64,000 nt of DNA from Ceratodon purpureus (taxonomy: Eukaryota > Streptophyta > Bryopsida > Pseudoditrichales > Ditrichaceae): assembly GCA_014871385.1 (NCBI GenBank), contig CM026423.1:11649952-11713951 (forward strand). The letters are read 5' to 3'. Each line of letters opens with the position of its first letter. The stretch's first letter is position 1. Below the pieces are notes generated by a model, which had not been told where the DNA came from, searched no databases, and saw nothing but the letters and a program-made list of their open reading frames with translations. Positions 35,729-48,126 of the stretch are shown here, in pieces. The position numbers and the translations under genes are program-made.

Positions 35729-35776
35729 ATACCGAGTTCAAGCGGTGCCAAGAACTTTCGGAGCAGGACCCTTGAT

Positions 35777-36324
35777 GTTGCGTATAGATTTTGAATGTTC
35801 TATAACTGAAATTTGAAAGTACTGTTGCTAGTCATTTGACCATCAGCTTCATGAATTTGTCTTGGAGACCGTGGGTGAGGTGAAGGCTTACTAGGCGCTA
35901 AGATATGCTATTTTAGAGAGGGGAAATTTTCAAAATTTCATAAAATATAATTCTGAATCGAAAAAGTCTACGATACGAAAGAAGTTTGGGACAGAACCTA
36001 CGTTCAAGATAATAGAGCTGGTGCCGAAGGGAAATAAATATGTACTGTTTGGAATCGCACTTAGTTTTTAAAAACTACTAGAGCTGTACAGTCATTCTAG
36101 AAAATTCAGGGCAGAAGCATTTACTACTGGCTATGCAAACCCACAAGAAACGTACTTTTATGTCCCTCCTTGTATCCTCCACCCTCCACATATCAAAAGT
36201 TTGGAGTCACATGCCATGTATCAGATAGAAAATGAAGAAAGATTGACATACACCTACGTACTAGACAAGAACTCCCTTTGTTTCTACAGACATGCCGGTG
36301 CACAAGCATGCCGGTACACAAGAT
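35777..36324. other. Spacer between array and glyoxalase II gene
   Basis: AT-rich, single-copy. No gene seen. Probably includes the 3' UTR of the glyoxalase II gene. Confidence 0.4.
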
Positions 36325-38760
36325 TTATCGGCCTTTGTAGTTGTCTTTCATGCGCCTTACTTCTGCCATGACTTCAAGCGGCGAATGTCGGCCAGTAGCC
36401 AGCTGTGATGCGCAACAAACAAAAGTTTGATCAATATACTTGCTGCATATCTTATATTGATTATTTATCATGATTATTGATTATTTATCATGATTGTAAC
36501 AACAACATTCTGCGGATTAGACTTACACAGGTCTAGTTAATATTGATCAGAGAGTTGTTCACTAATTGGTTACTTAGATGCTACCTATCTCGTACATCCG
36601 AGAATGAACAACAATATCAACAGTAGTATGTAATGTAAGAACAACACTAATGTTTACCCATCAAACATTGGATCAAGAACAGCAAACCTGAAGAGGCTTC
36701 AGATCCACTCGCATGAAGGGATTAAATTCGAGCTCATCCCCGATGGTTGACGGCACAGTGGCTAGCTTTTGTTTCCGTTGATGCATTACCCATTCCATCT
36801 TCTTGAGAAGGGCCTCGTTCTTGGGCTCTAGCGTCAAAGCAAACTCCAAATTCTTCTGTGTATACTGCAAAAAGTGGCAACCAACTACGAGTTTAATTTT
36901 CTAGTCTTAGGCTAAACCGAAACAAGCAGACAGAATTGGAAAAGGGCATTGAGTTCTCACCTCGTGACCACAATAAACTTGAGTTTCAGGAGGAAGTGAC
37001 GCAAGAGTCTTGCACAATGAGTTGTACATTTGATCAGGCGTCCCCTCAAAAAATCTGCCACAGCCCCCTATGAACTGGCCACACGAACAAAAGAAAGCCA
37101 ATCAATTTCCTTCATTATGTCTCTGAACGATTCTGAACTTCGAACGGTTCTGAACCCTGCCATAATGAGAATCTAACAGATTTAAGTCACGGGCTAACTT
37201 GGTCTCCAATCCCTCTCATGTGCATCCTATAACTAAAAAACGACAAAGCAGCACCTACATCCGCCGCACAAACCCAGAAGTACCTTTCAAATTTCCAGAT
37301 TATCACAGGGCTTCACGACAGAATTATGCTATGAAGCATGTGAAACAATCGAGTGCACAAGCATAAAGACGATGGTGAGAGAGCGCACCAAAGTATCCCC
37401 AGTAAACACAGCGGGTTTGTCTCCTTCCAGTGTGCTTGTAATGAAGTAGCTTATGTGCCCTTTCGTGTGACTACAAACAGCCCACAAAACCGACAATTAA
37501 AAGGGAGTATCAGGAACTATACAGCCTAACAAATGCTGTGTGCGACCAGAAAGAAATAGATTGCAGAAGCCGAGCCGCAGTCGAGAAAGTTCCTCATAAC
37601 AGAACCCACCATGGAGTCTCGAGACATTTAACACGAATAGTAGGACTGATAGAAAACTCGTCACCATGTTGCACAGGATGTGAGCAACCCTCCACTTTGT
37701 CCTTCACGCCGCCATATATCGGCACATCTTTCAGATGCTTCTTCATGCCGTTGTTTCCCCCAGCGTGATCCCTTTACAGAAAAGCGAACATTTGAAACTA
37801 CATGAATCTTTCATCTTCCAACATGCGATATAGGTCATTGAGACTGTCAGAGGGCATACTCGAGCAACTTAACATTACCAAAGTTATTGTGACAAAATAA
37901 TAAAGAACAAAACTATACTGCTACTGTTGTGATCATAATCGCTTGCCACTAACTTCTTCGGCAAAGCAATTTCTTCTAACATTTCAAAGTGAGAAGATTA
38001 CCAGTGATGGTGAGTGGTAAGAACCATCTTAACTTTCGCACCATTCAATTGAGCTGCCTGCAAAACTTGGTCTGGCCACACTGGGTCAATCGCCGCTGCA
38101 TCACCGGTTTCTTCATCGAACACCCTGCAAGAATTGCACAGTCCACGATCTTTAAAATACAGACCCAAGCCATAATTCTTGCAGAAGAGCGTGCACTTTG
38201 TCCAACTAAAGATCACCCCTCACAGAGCTTCCTTATCCCAGGCTCCAAATCGGTTAGGTTTCACAGACCCCCCAACTTCTCTCTCAAACAGGAGCATCAT
38301 CGCTTGTCCAACAAACTCGTATCTGTTCGAAATTTCTCATGTAAATTCTAAGCTTTCAATCCCAAAGCATAGCACACGCAAGAAGATGTTCCCGTACACG
38401 ACCATCCCTCAACTCAAACTCCAGAAGAAAACACTCGTAACCAACCTCCATAATCCTAAAACACAAAACCCTGAACCCAGAGAACCTCTCTCACGTTCCA
38501 CAAACCCAAGAACGATCTCTCTTCCCTTCTCAACGACACGAACTCCCAGAAAAAAGCCAGAAGAAAGATCAACTCCAACTGACCCCCCAAAGAAAAAACT
38601 CCAAAGAAAAAGAACTCAAACATACCAAACAACATCAGACCCATTTCACCAACCCATCACAAAGAACAGAACATCGTCATTCATGGCCCAATGCAAAAGA
38701 GAAGAGCACGTACAAGTAGGCGTAGTTGTCCTCCAAGCACGGCACAGGCAGCACCTTCAT
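36325..38760 (-). CDS. GLX2: Glyoxalase II (hydroxyacylglutathione hydrolase), cytosolic type
   Basis: Hydrolyses S-D-lactoylglutathione to D-lactate and glutathione, the second step of methylglyoxal detoxification. Seven exons join without any frame break: 38714-38760, 38002-38124, 37610-37771, 37389-37470, 36961-37074, 36688-36864 and 36325-36402. All introns have GT/AG ends. The product is 260 aa, the usual length of plant cytosolic enzymes. The metallo-beta-lactamase site is complete: THHHWDH with His54, His56, Asp58 and His59, then His112, Asp136 (FTGDTL) and His175 (VYCGHE). It starts [16 protein letters not shown] with no transit peptide. The C-terminal NPFMRVD glutathione-site region is present. 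It looks fully functional. Confidence 0.96.
36459..36496. repeat. 19-bp tandem duplication in intron 6 of glyoxalase II
   Basis: Two adjacent copies of ATTGATTATTTATCATGAT inside the intron between the last two exons. Confidence 0.7.
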
Positions 38761-40397
38761 GGTTGCAAACGCAATTTTCCCTCTCAAGCGCCTCGAAACA
38801 GCTCTCCACGCAACAACCCAACTGCGTTTCAGAGCTTCTCGGCACCAACAATCACACTAACATACACAAATCACAAGCGGCAACTGATCCACGTCTGAAG
38901 AAGCCTCGAGACAACTCACGGTTCTCATCCTAACCTGGATGAACGCCGGTGGTTTCACCTTCCTTCGGCGAGGTTGGTGCCATGTCCTTGTACAAGTGGC
39001 ACTTGCAGAGCATCAAGAGTGATGGCTTCTTGTCCGAACCATGCCTCGTTATGTATCTGCACAAGATCTGAGGCTTTTGATGTGTTTTTTGGATGGTTGA
39101 GAGGCTGCTATGATGTGAGGATTATGCGGTGATTGCCATACCACAGATGTGAAGTACGTGGGTTGATGGAGTTTGTTTCTTGCTAGGAATGTCTGCGAAG
39201 TGTTTTGGTTCTGGTGTTATCTTGAAGTTGGAGTTACGGTTTCTTTTTATGGATGTGAAGGTTTGAGTTGGAGTGTTTAGTGGTGATTTTGGGAGTGATG
39301 TTGGAGCCTCTGGGATGGCTGCAGTGAGCTTGGGAGGTGTTTATGATGTGAACTTGTGAAGTACCTCATTCAGGGATGTTGCACCACATCTGCGAACTCT
39401 GCTTTTGTGGGGTCTGTTTCTTGCTCGTCAGTATATGCGAAGTGTTTTCGGTTGTGGTGGTTTCTCAGGTTGGAGACTCGCCGTTTTTGCCTTTAGATTG
39501 TTTTTAGGCTTTTAGTGGTGAGAAGGTTTGAAGCTCGTCGATGTTCTAAGAAAGATTTTCTTCTGTTCTGGACTTGCAAACAGGGTAATCTGTTGGCTGT
39601 GACAGTGCTTTTGAGTATGTTATTAAAGCCTGATCGTCTGAATACAGGAATTGGGTAGAGCCTAATGGTGTGCTTATGGTTGGCGGCATTCTACTTGGTA
39701 ATGCTCGACATCTCAAATAATGTGGGTATGTAATTTACATAGTGTTTTATGACTTGTTAGTAGATCTCAAAGGTTGAATTTAGTATTCCACATTGTGAAG
39801 AACATAAACATGATTATTTTTGTAGAAAGTTTCTGTTTACAACTGCCGGCACGACTGATTATTTACATTGAGTTCCCTAACCTTTACAAACGCGGCACCT
39901 ATTCAGAGAAGAAATTCACCTTTGGATATGTGACTTGGCAGTTGCCATGCACCCATGTACAAAGGTTCATCTAACAAATAGTGACACTGGAAGAATATGA
40001 TTTCCTAAGCATCCTAGAAGTGTTTTCTTGAAACTCTAGCAACTGTATCGACCATGACCAATGCTTCCTAAGCACAGAAAATGGTGAGCCATATTTCTTA
40101 GTGCACTATTAACAAGGCGCTGAAGGATGAAACTTGAATGAACTAAACATAGATTTCTCTTCCTCTTGTTTCATGTTCCTTCCGGATTTCCCTCCATGTA
40201 ATCATGAGAGGAGAATCTGCATCAGTGACTACAAAAATTCAGTGACATTCAAATACCTCAAGCTACTTCAGGCAACAAGAAAAGAAGCTTACGTGATTAG
40301 AGAAAGGAGGTGAAGAACAACAATCACCTGACATCCCTTCAGTTCCTAGAATCTTCTAGAGGAGGATTCGAGACTAATTTGCTGCTCAGCCACAACC
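38761..40397. other. Intergenic between glyoxalase II and PHD-BAH gene
   Basis: Holds the glyoxalase II 5' UTR and promoter and the downstream region of the PHD-BAH gene. On the minus strand 38935-39065 looks like an open upstream exon ending at a GT (translated piece SPKEGETTGVHP), which could be 5' leader. No other gene seen. Confidence 0.35.
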
Positions 40398-43300
40398 TCA
40401 AGGAGGAGCATCTGAAGCTCTGAATAGCCCTTTTGGAGCATCATAAAACCATCTGCAGGCAGACGAATATCAAGTTTACTTCACGTTCAGATCCTCATAT
40501 ATTTCGTGTTTCAATTCTTTAAAAGCTTAGGAAGCAAACGGTTTACATAAACTATCCGTGAACAATGTCCAAAAATTTCAACATCATGATCAGCGACAAA
40601 GCTAAGAACCATACTATTACACTTGCAACTAAGTGTTCTCAAAAAAAAAAAATATTGGACAAGTGGAGATCCAAAAAGTAAATGCACCGAACTCCTCCAA
40701 GCACCAACATCTAATATCAAACTAGTTTCAGCCCAAGTTTCAGTAGGTGTTCTCACTTACTGGCATAAAAAGAGAGGTACAGGATCCTCCTTTGGGTTCT
40801 TCGAACGTCGATCCAATTCTTCCTGGTACTTCAAAGGTGAGAGGACGAGACAAGGACCTTGAATAGATCCTACTAGATTGTTGTCACTGTGATTTGACTC
40901 ATATACCTGCAAATACATTGCAAGCGATTTAGCAAGTCTTGTGTAGGAAAAAGATACCAGAGAGAACCAGGTCATGAAGGGTTCAATCAAGGAATAGTAA
41001 TTAGCAATTTAATTGACACGTCATCTTACTGTTGGATCCCAACCCTCAAAAACTTCCATTGAAACAAGCGAGATAAAAGACACCAGAATGAAATTGCAGA
41101 CCGTAATGTTCAGTCCTGTACGAGGAAAATGACTTGGCTACTAATTCGCCGTCAATCTTTATAATCTAGAAAGCATCCAGGACAACTTTAATGACAGAAC
41201 ACACAATTTAATTCCAATTTAACTGCAATTTAACTTCAAGACTGAAGAAATAAATCACCTCTCTTGGATCGCTTGTCACTGGTCGACCCATGTTAACTGG
41301 AAGATCTGATGGGTAATAGCACCAATTCACTTTCACCCACTTCTGGCCAGAGCTCTTATCCTCCCACAATGCCTATAACAACACCAACATAATTATTTCT
41401 CAGACTATAAAACTTCTCACCACGAAATAACAGTCTCACCAAAAAATTCATTCATCCTGCACTTATGTCCTCGAGTTTACGAATTACTACACTAGCAGAA
41501 GGTAAACACCACAAGTCGACAGCAGATCCAAGGCAACTGATTCTAACAAATAATATAGAACCATTCCATAAAAGTATCTTATTCCATTATAAAACGCAGA
41601 AGCTAAACGTACTTAGCATGTTATTCATACTTGGCATTTTACCCAATAGTACCTGAAGCCTAGCAATGTAGGGTGGCACATCTGGTGCCTCTGGTCGGAA
41701 GAAGGCAGCGTCCTGCAGACGAATAGTCACACCTCCGACAGAGCATGCCGAGTAGTAGAGCTGTTCTTGGCCTGAACTCACCACTGGACCAAGCCACTCC
41801 AACTTCAAAGACTGTTCAGAGACTTCTTGTTCAGGAACTCCAGCTGATATTTGTTTGCTTGCGCTTTGAGCCCTACCTCTGGCATACTCTTCCATGCTAT
41901 GTCTCCTTGCCACGGCCTCATGTTGAGAGTTCGTATAAGCTCCAGGTGCTGGGGTTGGAGGCTCAACTGAATCTTGAACAGCATCAACTTCCTTTCTCTT
42001 GGATTGCAACAACAGCTTTCCAGGGGATTGGCCCTTGGAGACGTCACTTCCACGGCCAGCCTACATTCACACTTGGAGAAGGGACCTCGTTGGCAAGTTC
42101 ACCAGAAATGAAAGTGTGACTGATAATGTCCTCCACAAGGGTACACAATGATGGCCAGGAATTGATTTCTATCCACTTGAATATAACTTCTGGTGTTCTT
42201 TCCCAACAAGCATGGTATAGGCATGAGCTTCTGTGCTTTGGCTTCTCCCTTTGGGTTGGAATTCCCTAAAACCTACGACCATCCCAATTAAGTAGGCCTT
42301 GCTATCCACGGATAAAATTACATACCAGGTAGTACTCTAAGGATGTGATGTTTAAGGATTAGAAGTGAAGCTCTGGGATAGATAAAGACCACTAGGTACA
42401 TCAAAATGGCTCTCAGAAAAAGCTCAAAAGAGACTCTTGAGGAAGTCATGGCCACCGTGCTTATACAGAAACCCCTAATTTGCTACCACTGAGGCTCAAA
42501 ATCCTACAACCTTGCTTTATAAAATAGAAATTCCTGATTGACTGTCTCCACTAAGAGACTCAATCAGTAGAAAACAGATCACAGTCAATTCCCTTGTTAA
42601 CTAAAATAAGAACTTCATATAGATCTGTACACAGGACACTGGACGGTATAAACAATGAGCAGCTACAAACGAGAATCGTGTTATTACTCCAATATTCTAA
42701 CCCGAAGTGCGTGGATTATTTTTTCGGAGTTAATACCTGCATAGACCATGAATTTTTAGGTCCAGACTGCCCGGCAGGTCCACGGCGCAGGGGGCCATAC
42801 TTGGGAGGCTGTGGGCGGCCAGCGTTTGTCGTCACACACTTAGGACAGTACCAGTCACCTTTTGGAATGCTCGTAGTGGAGCTCAGTTGTAGACACTGCA
42901 GGTGAAACCCACATTCACATCCATCACAAACCAGGACATTGTTGGTCGTGTTCACTACCACTTTGCAGATGCCGCACGGAACTGGAGTGCTCATGTAGTT
43001 TCCAGCTGTTTTGCTCAACGCTGTGGTTATAATGTAAGGCTTCAAGAGGAGCTGTACAGCCAGGGTTATTTGCCGGTGTGTTTCCAGCGGATCTGGAGGA
43101 ACAGGTTGTTCAGGAACCATGTTCTTCAACCCACGCTGTCTTGCAAGGGCTTTTGGTGCCTGACTCCCTCTTTGATCTCTGATGGTAACAGTTGTTGTGG
43201 GTTGGGCATCTGCACTTGGAGTTGCCTGCTGTTTGACAGGACTTGTCCGACCCCCGGATTTCGTCCTCAGAGCATTAGCCGGTGTAGTGGATGTTGCCAC

Positions 43301-44733
43301 TGCAAACATGAGTAAAAGGGTTAATACTATTGCCTCTAAAACTCCTAAACTGGGAATGATTACCTCCAGTTTGAGCAAAACGAAGACCGAGTTTCAAAAG
43401 TAGGAATGGCCAACAAGCCCGTTGGAACACCAAAACTGATTGTCAAACTAGGGATGAAACACAAGACATGAGACCAAATTAGGGACCAAAGACGGTGATG
43501 TTTAGGGAGACTTAAAAGACCCAATTGGTTCACAGTGAGAAGGTTTATAAACAATTAAAACTAAACTAAAAAACACACAAAAAAACCACTCAATCGAAGC
43601 AACAAAGCGGAGTGTCTTACCAGGAACATTTATATCTGTTGCGGGTGCTGATGATGGTGTCGTGTCAGGAACATTTGCATTTGTCGCGGGTGCTGGTGAT
43701 GGTGTAACAGACGGTGCCATACCATCAAGAGATGAACTTGACGTTTGCACTTGATCCAATGCCAATGGCTTTGCCTTCCCCTGTGCTGGCGATGGCGCGG
43801 ATGCCCCTGTTTTCGATGCTGCTATCACAGCTTTTGATGCTGATGTAGTTGCTTTGGGTGCTGGGGCTGGTATCACTGCTAGTCCTGACTCAGAAGCTCG
43901 TGCAGATGAAGCTACCGAATCTGGAGGTGCTGAGGCGCCCGATAAAGAAGAGAATAATGGAGCTGGCGAAGGCGACGGAGATATCGACGGTGAAGATGAT
44001 GGCGAAGGTGTAGATGCTAATGCCTGAGCTTGAGCTGCGGCTTTAGACAGAGATGGAGATGGTAATGGGGCTGACGCTGGTGATGGGGTTGTTGCTGCTA
44101 GCGGCGGTGTTGGAGATTGCTGTACAATAGGAGTAGTAAAACGGTTAAAACCCCAACACAACCTCGCAAATAGAAACAGTTCTCTTATAAGAATTCCTCA
44201 AATTGGTAGCAATACTCCCTTTTCTAAGAACTGTACTGGTGTTTATGACAGAAATGTGCAAGTGAGAAACCAGAAAGACTTACAATCGCAACAGGCTTGG
44301 TAGCTGGGCGAGTAGGAGGAGGCGGTGGCACAGTCAACTGCTGGATCAAAGATTGCAAAGCATCTTTTGAAACCAAATCTTGCGGAGCAGAGACTGTAAC
44401 AAGAGTTGCCAGCTTTTCGTATGCCTGTGCAGCTAACTGACATTCCAGAGGACTAGGCTGAGCCCCACCTCGAAGAGCTGCCACTCCCACCAGGACCATT
44501 ACTATCTCTGCTGTCTGCCTCAAAACCATCTCTACTTCCCCATGGACTCTCTTAATTTTCTTCATTACTGGTTCATGCCCATCCTCCGCTCTTGCTTCCA
44601 ACATGTGGATTCCTGGCTGATCTTCACCTCTAACGTCTAGCTCCATCCCCGTTGCAACGCTTGAATTGGCATGATCGTGGGGCAAGGACTCGGGTAGCGC
44701 CACTGGTGTTGGGACGGGTGCTGGTATCGCCAT
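40398..44733 (-). CDS. PHD-finger and BAH-domain protein, chromatin reader
   Basis: Seven exons join in one frame with GT/AG introns: 44284-44733, 43621-44119, 42737-43299, 41653-42060, 41259-41372, 40761-40906 and 40398-40452, giving 744 aa. Residues about 60-135 (VLRQTAEIVMVLVGVAALRGG...) resemble the N-terminal domain of plant PHD proteins of the At3g20280 type. Residues about 150-400 are Ser/Ala/Pro-rich and probably disordered. A C4HC3 PHD finger runs from about 425 to 472 (CGIC, CDGC, FHLQC, WYCPKC), a module that reads histone H3 tails. A BAH domain covers about 590-735 (LEWLGPVV..., APYIARLQ-like PPYIARLQALWED, ending LFLCQWFYDAPKGLFR). The ATG context GACATGGCG is good. It is likely nuclear and acts in histone-mark-dependent regulation. 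Confidence 0.85.
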
Positions 44734-46163
44734 GTCTGCTACAACGCCCTTAAGCTCGAAAGGAACATGTGGCGGAAAGAACAGCACGGTAGAATGTACC
44801 CATCCACGACAATGGCGAATACCCTTCTTCGCAAATACTATCCTGTTATTGAAAAGCTCTTAGCTTCAGCAAACTCCCGCAGGTACAGCTCAAACACCAA
44901 TACCTGTGCCTAGACAGGTCCTGAAGAAACAATGTAAAAAACCAGTCACAGACAAAGGAATAGTCAGAAGAGGCTTGAGCAAATGTTGCACTTTAAAACC
45001 TGTAAGAGAAAACACTAATCCAAGACACCTTGCATAAGGAAGGTGTTCCCAAAACCACATTGAAAAACTTACAAAATTCCCAGGCAAGTACGGAAGATCA
45101 CAAACCCTCACAATACTCAAAGACGCAGGTGTCCAGAAATACAACAATGACTATCATAATATAAAATAATCCCAGAAACAAACTCCATACCCATATCATC
45201 GCTTCACTACGTCTCATACACTTCATCAGCTGCCAAGTGGCTAAATGGCAAGAACACAACAACAGCAACAAGAAAACACCAACATTCCACATGATCTAGC
45301 TACAGCCACATCCATCTTCAGATTAACTCAAAAACACAAACACTTAATTTCCTCTCAAAAACACCTCTTGTCGGGCAAAACAGAACCCTAACACTCTGTT
45401 CCGCAACCAACTGCTTCTCATCACAAACCCTAAATTCACTCCCACTCAGCAAAAACCCAATTAGCAAACCAAACAACACCACCACAACACCGCCACTAAA
45501 CAAAACCTCAAAAACCACTGCCAATGTACATACTCCTCCAAACTCCCACCTTTAATCAGCCTAAAAGGTCAAAAAACTGGCCCCAAAAAATCACCATGAA
45601 TCAAAAAACCTATTCATTGAGTGCCCACTAAGACCTGCTACCCATTCCTCACTCACTGCCTTCTCTCTCGAAGGTAGACTCAAGCCCTAAAACCATGTGA
45701 AAACCACAAACCCACATGAGAAAAGGAGCTTGGAAGATCGGAAAAGAGCAGCAACACTTACCTAGATTGCACACACTGCAATTGATCCCCTTCAAATGCT
45801 TTGAAATCCATTCCAGAGGCAGCTTGCGGAGGTTGTAGAGGTTGTGGAGATGATTGAACTGAAAATGGAGAAAATACTGCTTTGTAAACGGGTTACTCTG
45901 TATCTATGCCTTCCTACTCTGTGTGCCTTCCTGCTGTAAATGCAATGCAATGCAATGCAATGGTGTGTTGTGTTTTCTTACATGCAGTGGGAGGAAGCAA
46001 GGACCGAATTGGGGGATGGAGATGGAGCTACAAGAGAGGGGAGAAGCAGGAGTTTCCTGATGATGAAGGATGATCAACTTTGGTCCTGATGATGAGGGAA
46101 TTAAGTGTGTGTTTGTCTAGTACCTTGTATCAATGTCTATGTGATAGAGATGAAGAGAATAAG
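44734..46163. other. 5' region of the PHD-BAH gene
   Basis: Contains the candidate exon at 45765-45860 and a short (TGCAA)n microsatellite at about 45938-45961. No other gene seen. Confidence 0.35.
45765..45860 (-). other. Possible 5' exon upstream of the PHD-BAH gene
   Basis: Bounded by a good acceptor (TTTTCAG) near 45860 and a strong donor (GTAAGT) near 45765 on the minus strand, and open in frame with a protein-like reading (MDFKAFEGDQLQC). It could be a 5' UTR exon or an alternative N-terminus. I could not join it cleanly to the ATG exon at 44733. Confidence 0.3.
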
Positions 46164-46638
46164 GGCTGGTTCAAACTATGCCCAATTTGAGAGAACAGCC
46201 GTTACTTTTCTAGAACAAACTATGTCGAGAGGCCGAGGGCAATGAAAAAAAAATTCGGTCTCTCGACAATAGTTTTGGTCGAGCATTTTGCTCAACCCAA
46301 ACTATTCCTTGAAAGGCCGTCGCCTTGGCGCCATAACTTCCTCAAAGTACAACCACATAGGCTCTTTTTTGAAGTAACGTCTTTTGAAATTTAACGCTTG
46401 GTGTGACAACCGAGAGGCCTTGGGCATTTCAAAAGTTTGCTCGACCCAAACTATTGCTTGAGAGGTTGTTGCCTTGGCACCACAACTTACTAAAAGTGTA
46501 GCCACATAGGCTCTTTTTGAAGAGACGTCTTTTGGACTTTGACGCTTGGTGTGAAGGCCAAAAGGCCATGGGCATTTCAGCATTTTCATAAGTCCAAACT
46601 GGCGACCTCTCAAAGTTTGGGCAGAGTTTGAATTGGTC
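46164..46638. mobile_element. 475-bp MITE with imperfect terminal inverted repeats
   Basis: The left end (GGCTGGTTCAAACTATGCCC...) matches the reverse complement of the right end over about 35 bp with a few mismatches. The 5-bp word ATAAG flanks it on both sides (46159-46163 and 46639-46643). Inside are a hairpin (46223-46236 with 46255-46268) and two diverged tandem copies of a unit of about 150 bp (from about 46290 and 46440). No coding capacity, so it must be mobilised in trans. Superfamily unknown; a 5-bp duplication is uncommon. Confidence 0.6.
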
Positions 46639-46643
46639 ATAAG

Positions 46644-47450
46644 AGTGTTGTTATTTTATGATGATAGAGTAAGTTAGAGGAAGATGAGAATGAAGAGCGT
46701 GATGGAGGGGTCCTTTGGTGGTGAAATGGGATGGTGAATCCTAACTTCTTTCTAAGAAATAGATAAGATATGATGTAGTAAGAGCTTTGTTGAAGGTTTT
46801 CTTCTTTATCAAACTTAAGGTAGAGGTACTTATTTTAGCTTGAATAAATAAAAGACAAGGTATTTGTAGTGGTGTGAAAATATGTTTTAGTGTGTTAGCA
46901 TTTGAAAATGTATTTTTTGAGTTCATATAAATAAATTGTGAGTTGTAAATAAAAGTGGTACTATTGATAATGTCGATAATTAGAGACATACAAGGTTCAC
47001 TTGATAATCTCAAGCATTCAATGACTAGACATGAACTTGGAAAGTGTTGAAAAAAATAAAATTTAGAATATAATATTGTTATTTTAAGTGAATAGTTTAG
47101 AACCTATTAAGATAACATTTCATATTAAATACTTCTACCTAAGTTACATTTAACATTTGAAGCTCAGCACAAAGTTCTGAAATCTTAATTAATAGGATTC
47201 ATTAGATTTTGGAAATTTGAAGTCTTAACTTTTTAAAGAATGTATGTAAAGTCATCACATTAAAACGTCATATGAAATTGAAGATAAATTGCCAATAACT
47301 TTAAATTGCCAAACATCTACGAATGTTAATAAATGTTCACTAAAATTAAAATTGAGCATTGTAAAAAATCTTTGAAATAATTCTTAAATATGTATAGTGA
47401 AATTTAAATTTCAAATACATTGATATGCTACACAACCATATGGGACCAAT
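46644..47450. other. AT-rich intergenic DNA
   Basis: Very AT-rich with no gene, structured RNA or repeat that I can support. Confidence 0.4.
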
Positions 47451-47671
47451 AACACCAAAGAACATGTACACTATGCATGGCTAAGAATTTGAAATATCTT
47501 TACGGATGAACAAAGAATGGCCTCATTGTTTAGGGGATGGAAATGGTTAATTGAATGCATTGTGAACTCCGTCCAAAAACACCAAAGAACATGTACACTA
47601 TGCATGGCTAAGAATTTGAAATATCTTTACGGATGAACAAAGAATGGCCTCATTGTTTAGGGGATGGAAAT
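47451..47671 (+). repeat. 127-bp tandem duplication beside the gene-fragment element
   Basis: Positions 47451-47544 are repeated at 47578-47671. The stretch between (47544-47579) recurs as an identical 36-bp block at 53448-53483. The order is therefore A-B-A-insert-B: the first A-B is the empty site and the second A and B are split by the insertion. Confidence 0.85.
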
Positions 47672-47943
47672 TCCAGTGAGGACCTAAGTCGGATCTGGTT
47701 TAGCATGGCTGGGAGGGTCGTTCGTCAACATGACAATTATTTCGTCACCCACGACAGTTCCATTTCGGCCCCCACGACAGTTCCAATTTCGTCCGACACC
47801 ACGACAGTTCCGACATTGTTCCCGGTATTTGGGTTCCCAGTAATCGCGTTCCCAGCGTTCCGACGTTGCCTATAGCGGATGACTATTTTCGTTACGGAAC
47901 CTGCGTCACGTTAGCTGCGTTACAGTGGAGGAGTGAGCGGGAG

Positions 47944-47955
47944 TTATATATACAG
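47944..47955 (+). promoter_or_regulatory. TATA box ahead of the captured exons
   Basis: GTTATATATACAGGG on the plus strand, about 230 bp before the first captured exon reaches a clear protein-like reading. It could start a chimeric transcript across the fragments. Confidence 0.35.
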
Positions 47956-48126
47956 GGAGTGTCGTTTCATGTGCAATTGTTGTGGGTTATGTAGTCGTAA
48001 TACATGCTAGTGCTGGAAGTCGTCTTTGAATGCGGGAGTAACCTAGGGATGGTTTAGTGGGTGGAGAGTTTTTTTTAAGGATTTTGGTGTGTGATTTGGA
48101 ACTGCTTGTTGTTGGAGTAGGAATTG

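Larger units (their letters stand above)
16635..35776 (-). repeat. Right segment of 595-bp tRNA-Cys tandem array
   Basis: Continuation of the same array for about 32 units. Unit length is 595 bp for most copies, with exceptions: 596 (extra base at 19036), 594 and 585 (lost bases near 30010 and 30448, and 9 bp lost near 30785), 596 (extra G near 30981) and 598 (an extra TAG near 33035). The 9-bp loss lies between two AATT words, as expected for replication slippage. The last unit ends at about 35776, where unrelated single-copy DNA begins. Near identity over 19 kb implies recent amplification or continuing homogenisation. Confidence 0.97.

Noticed and set aside
1..35776. CRISPR-like array
   Set aside because: The whole 595-bp unit is conserved with no variable spacers, and the context is eukaryotic.
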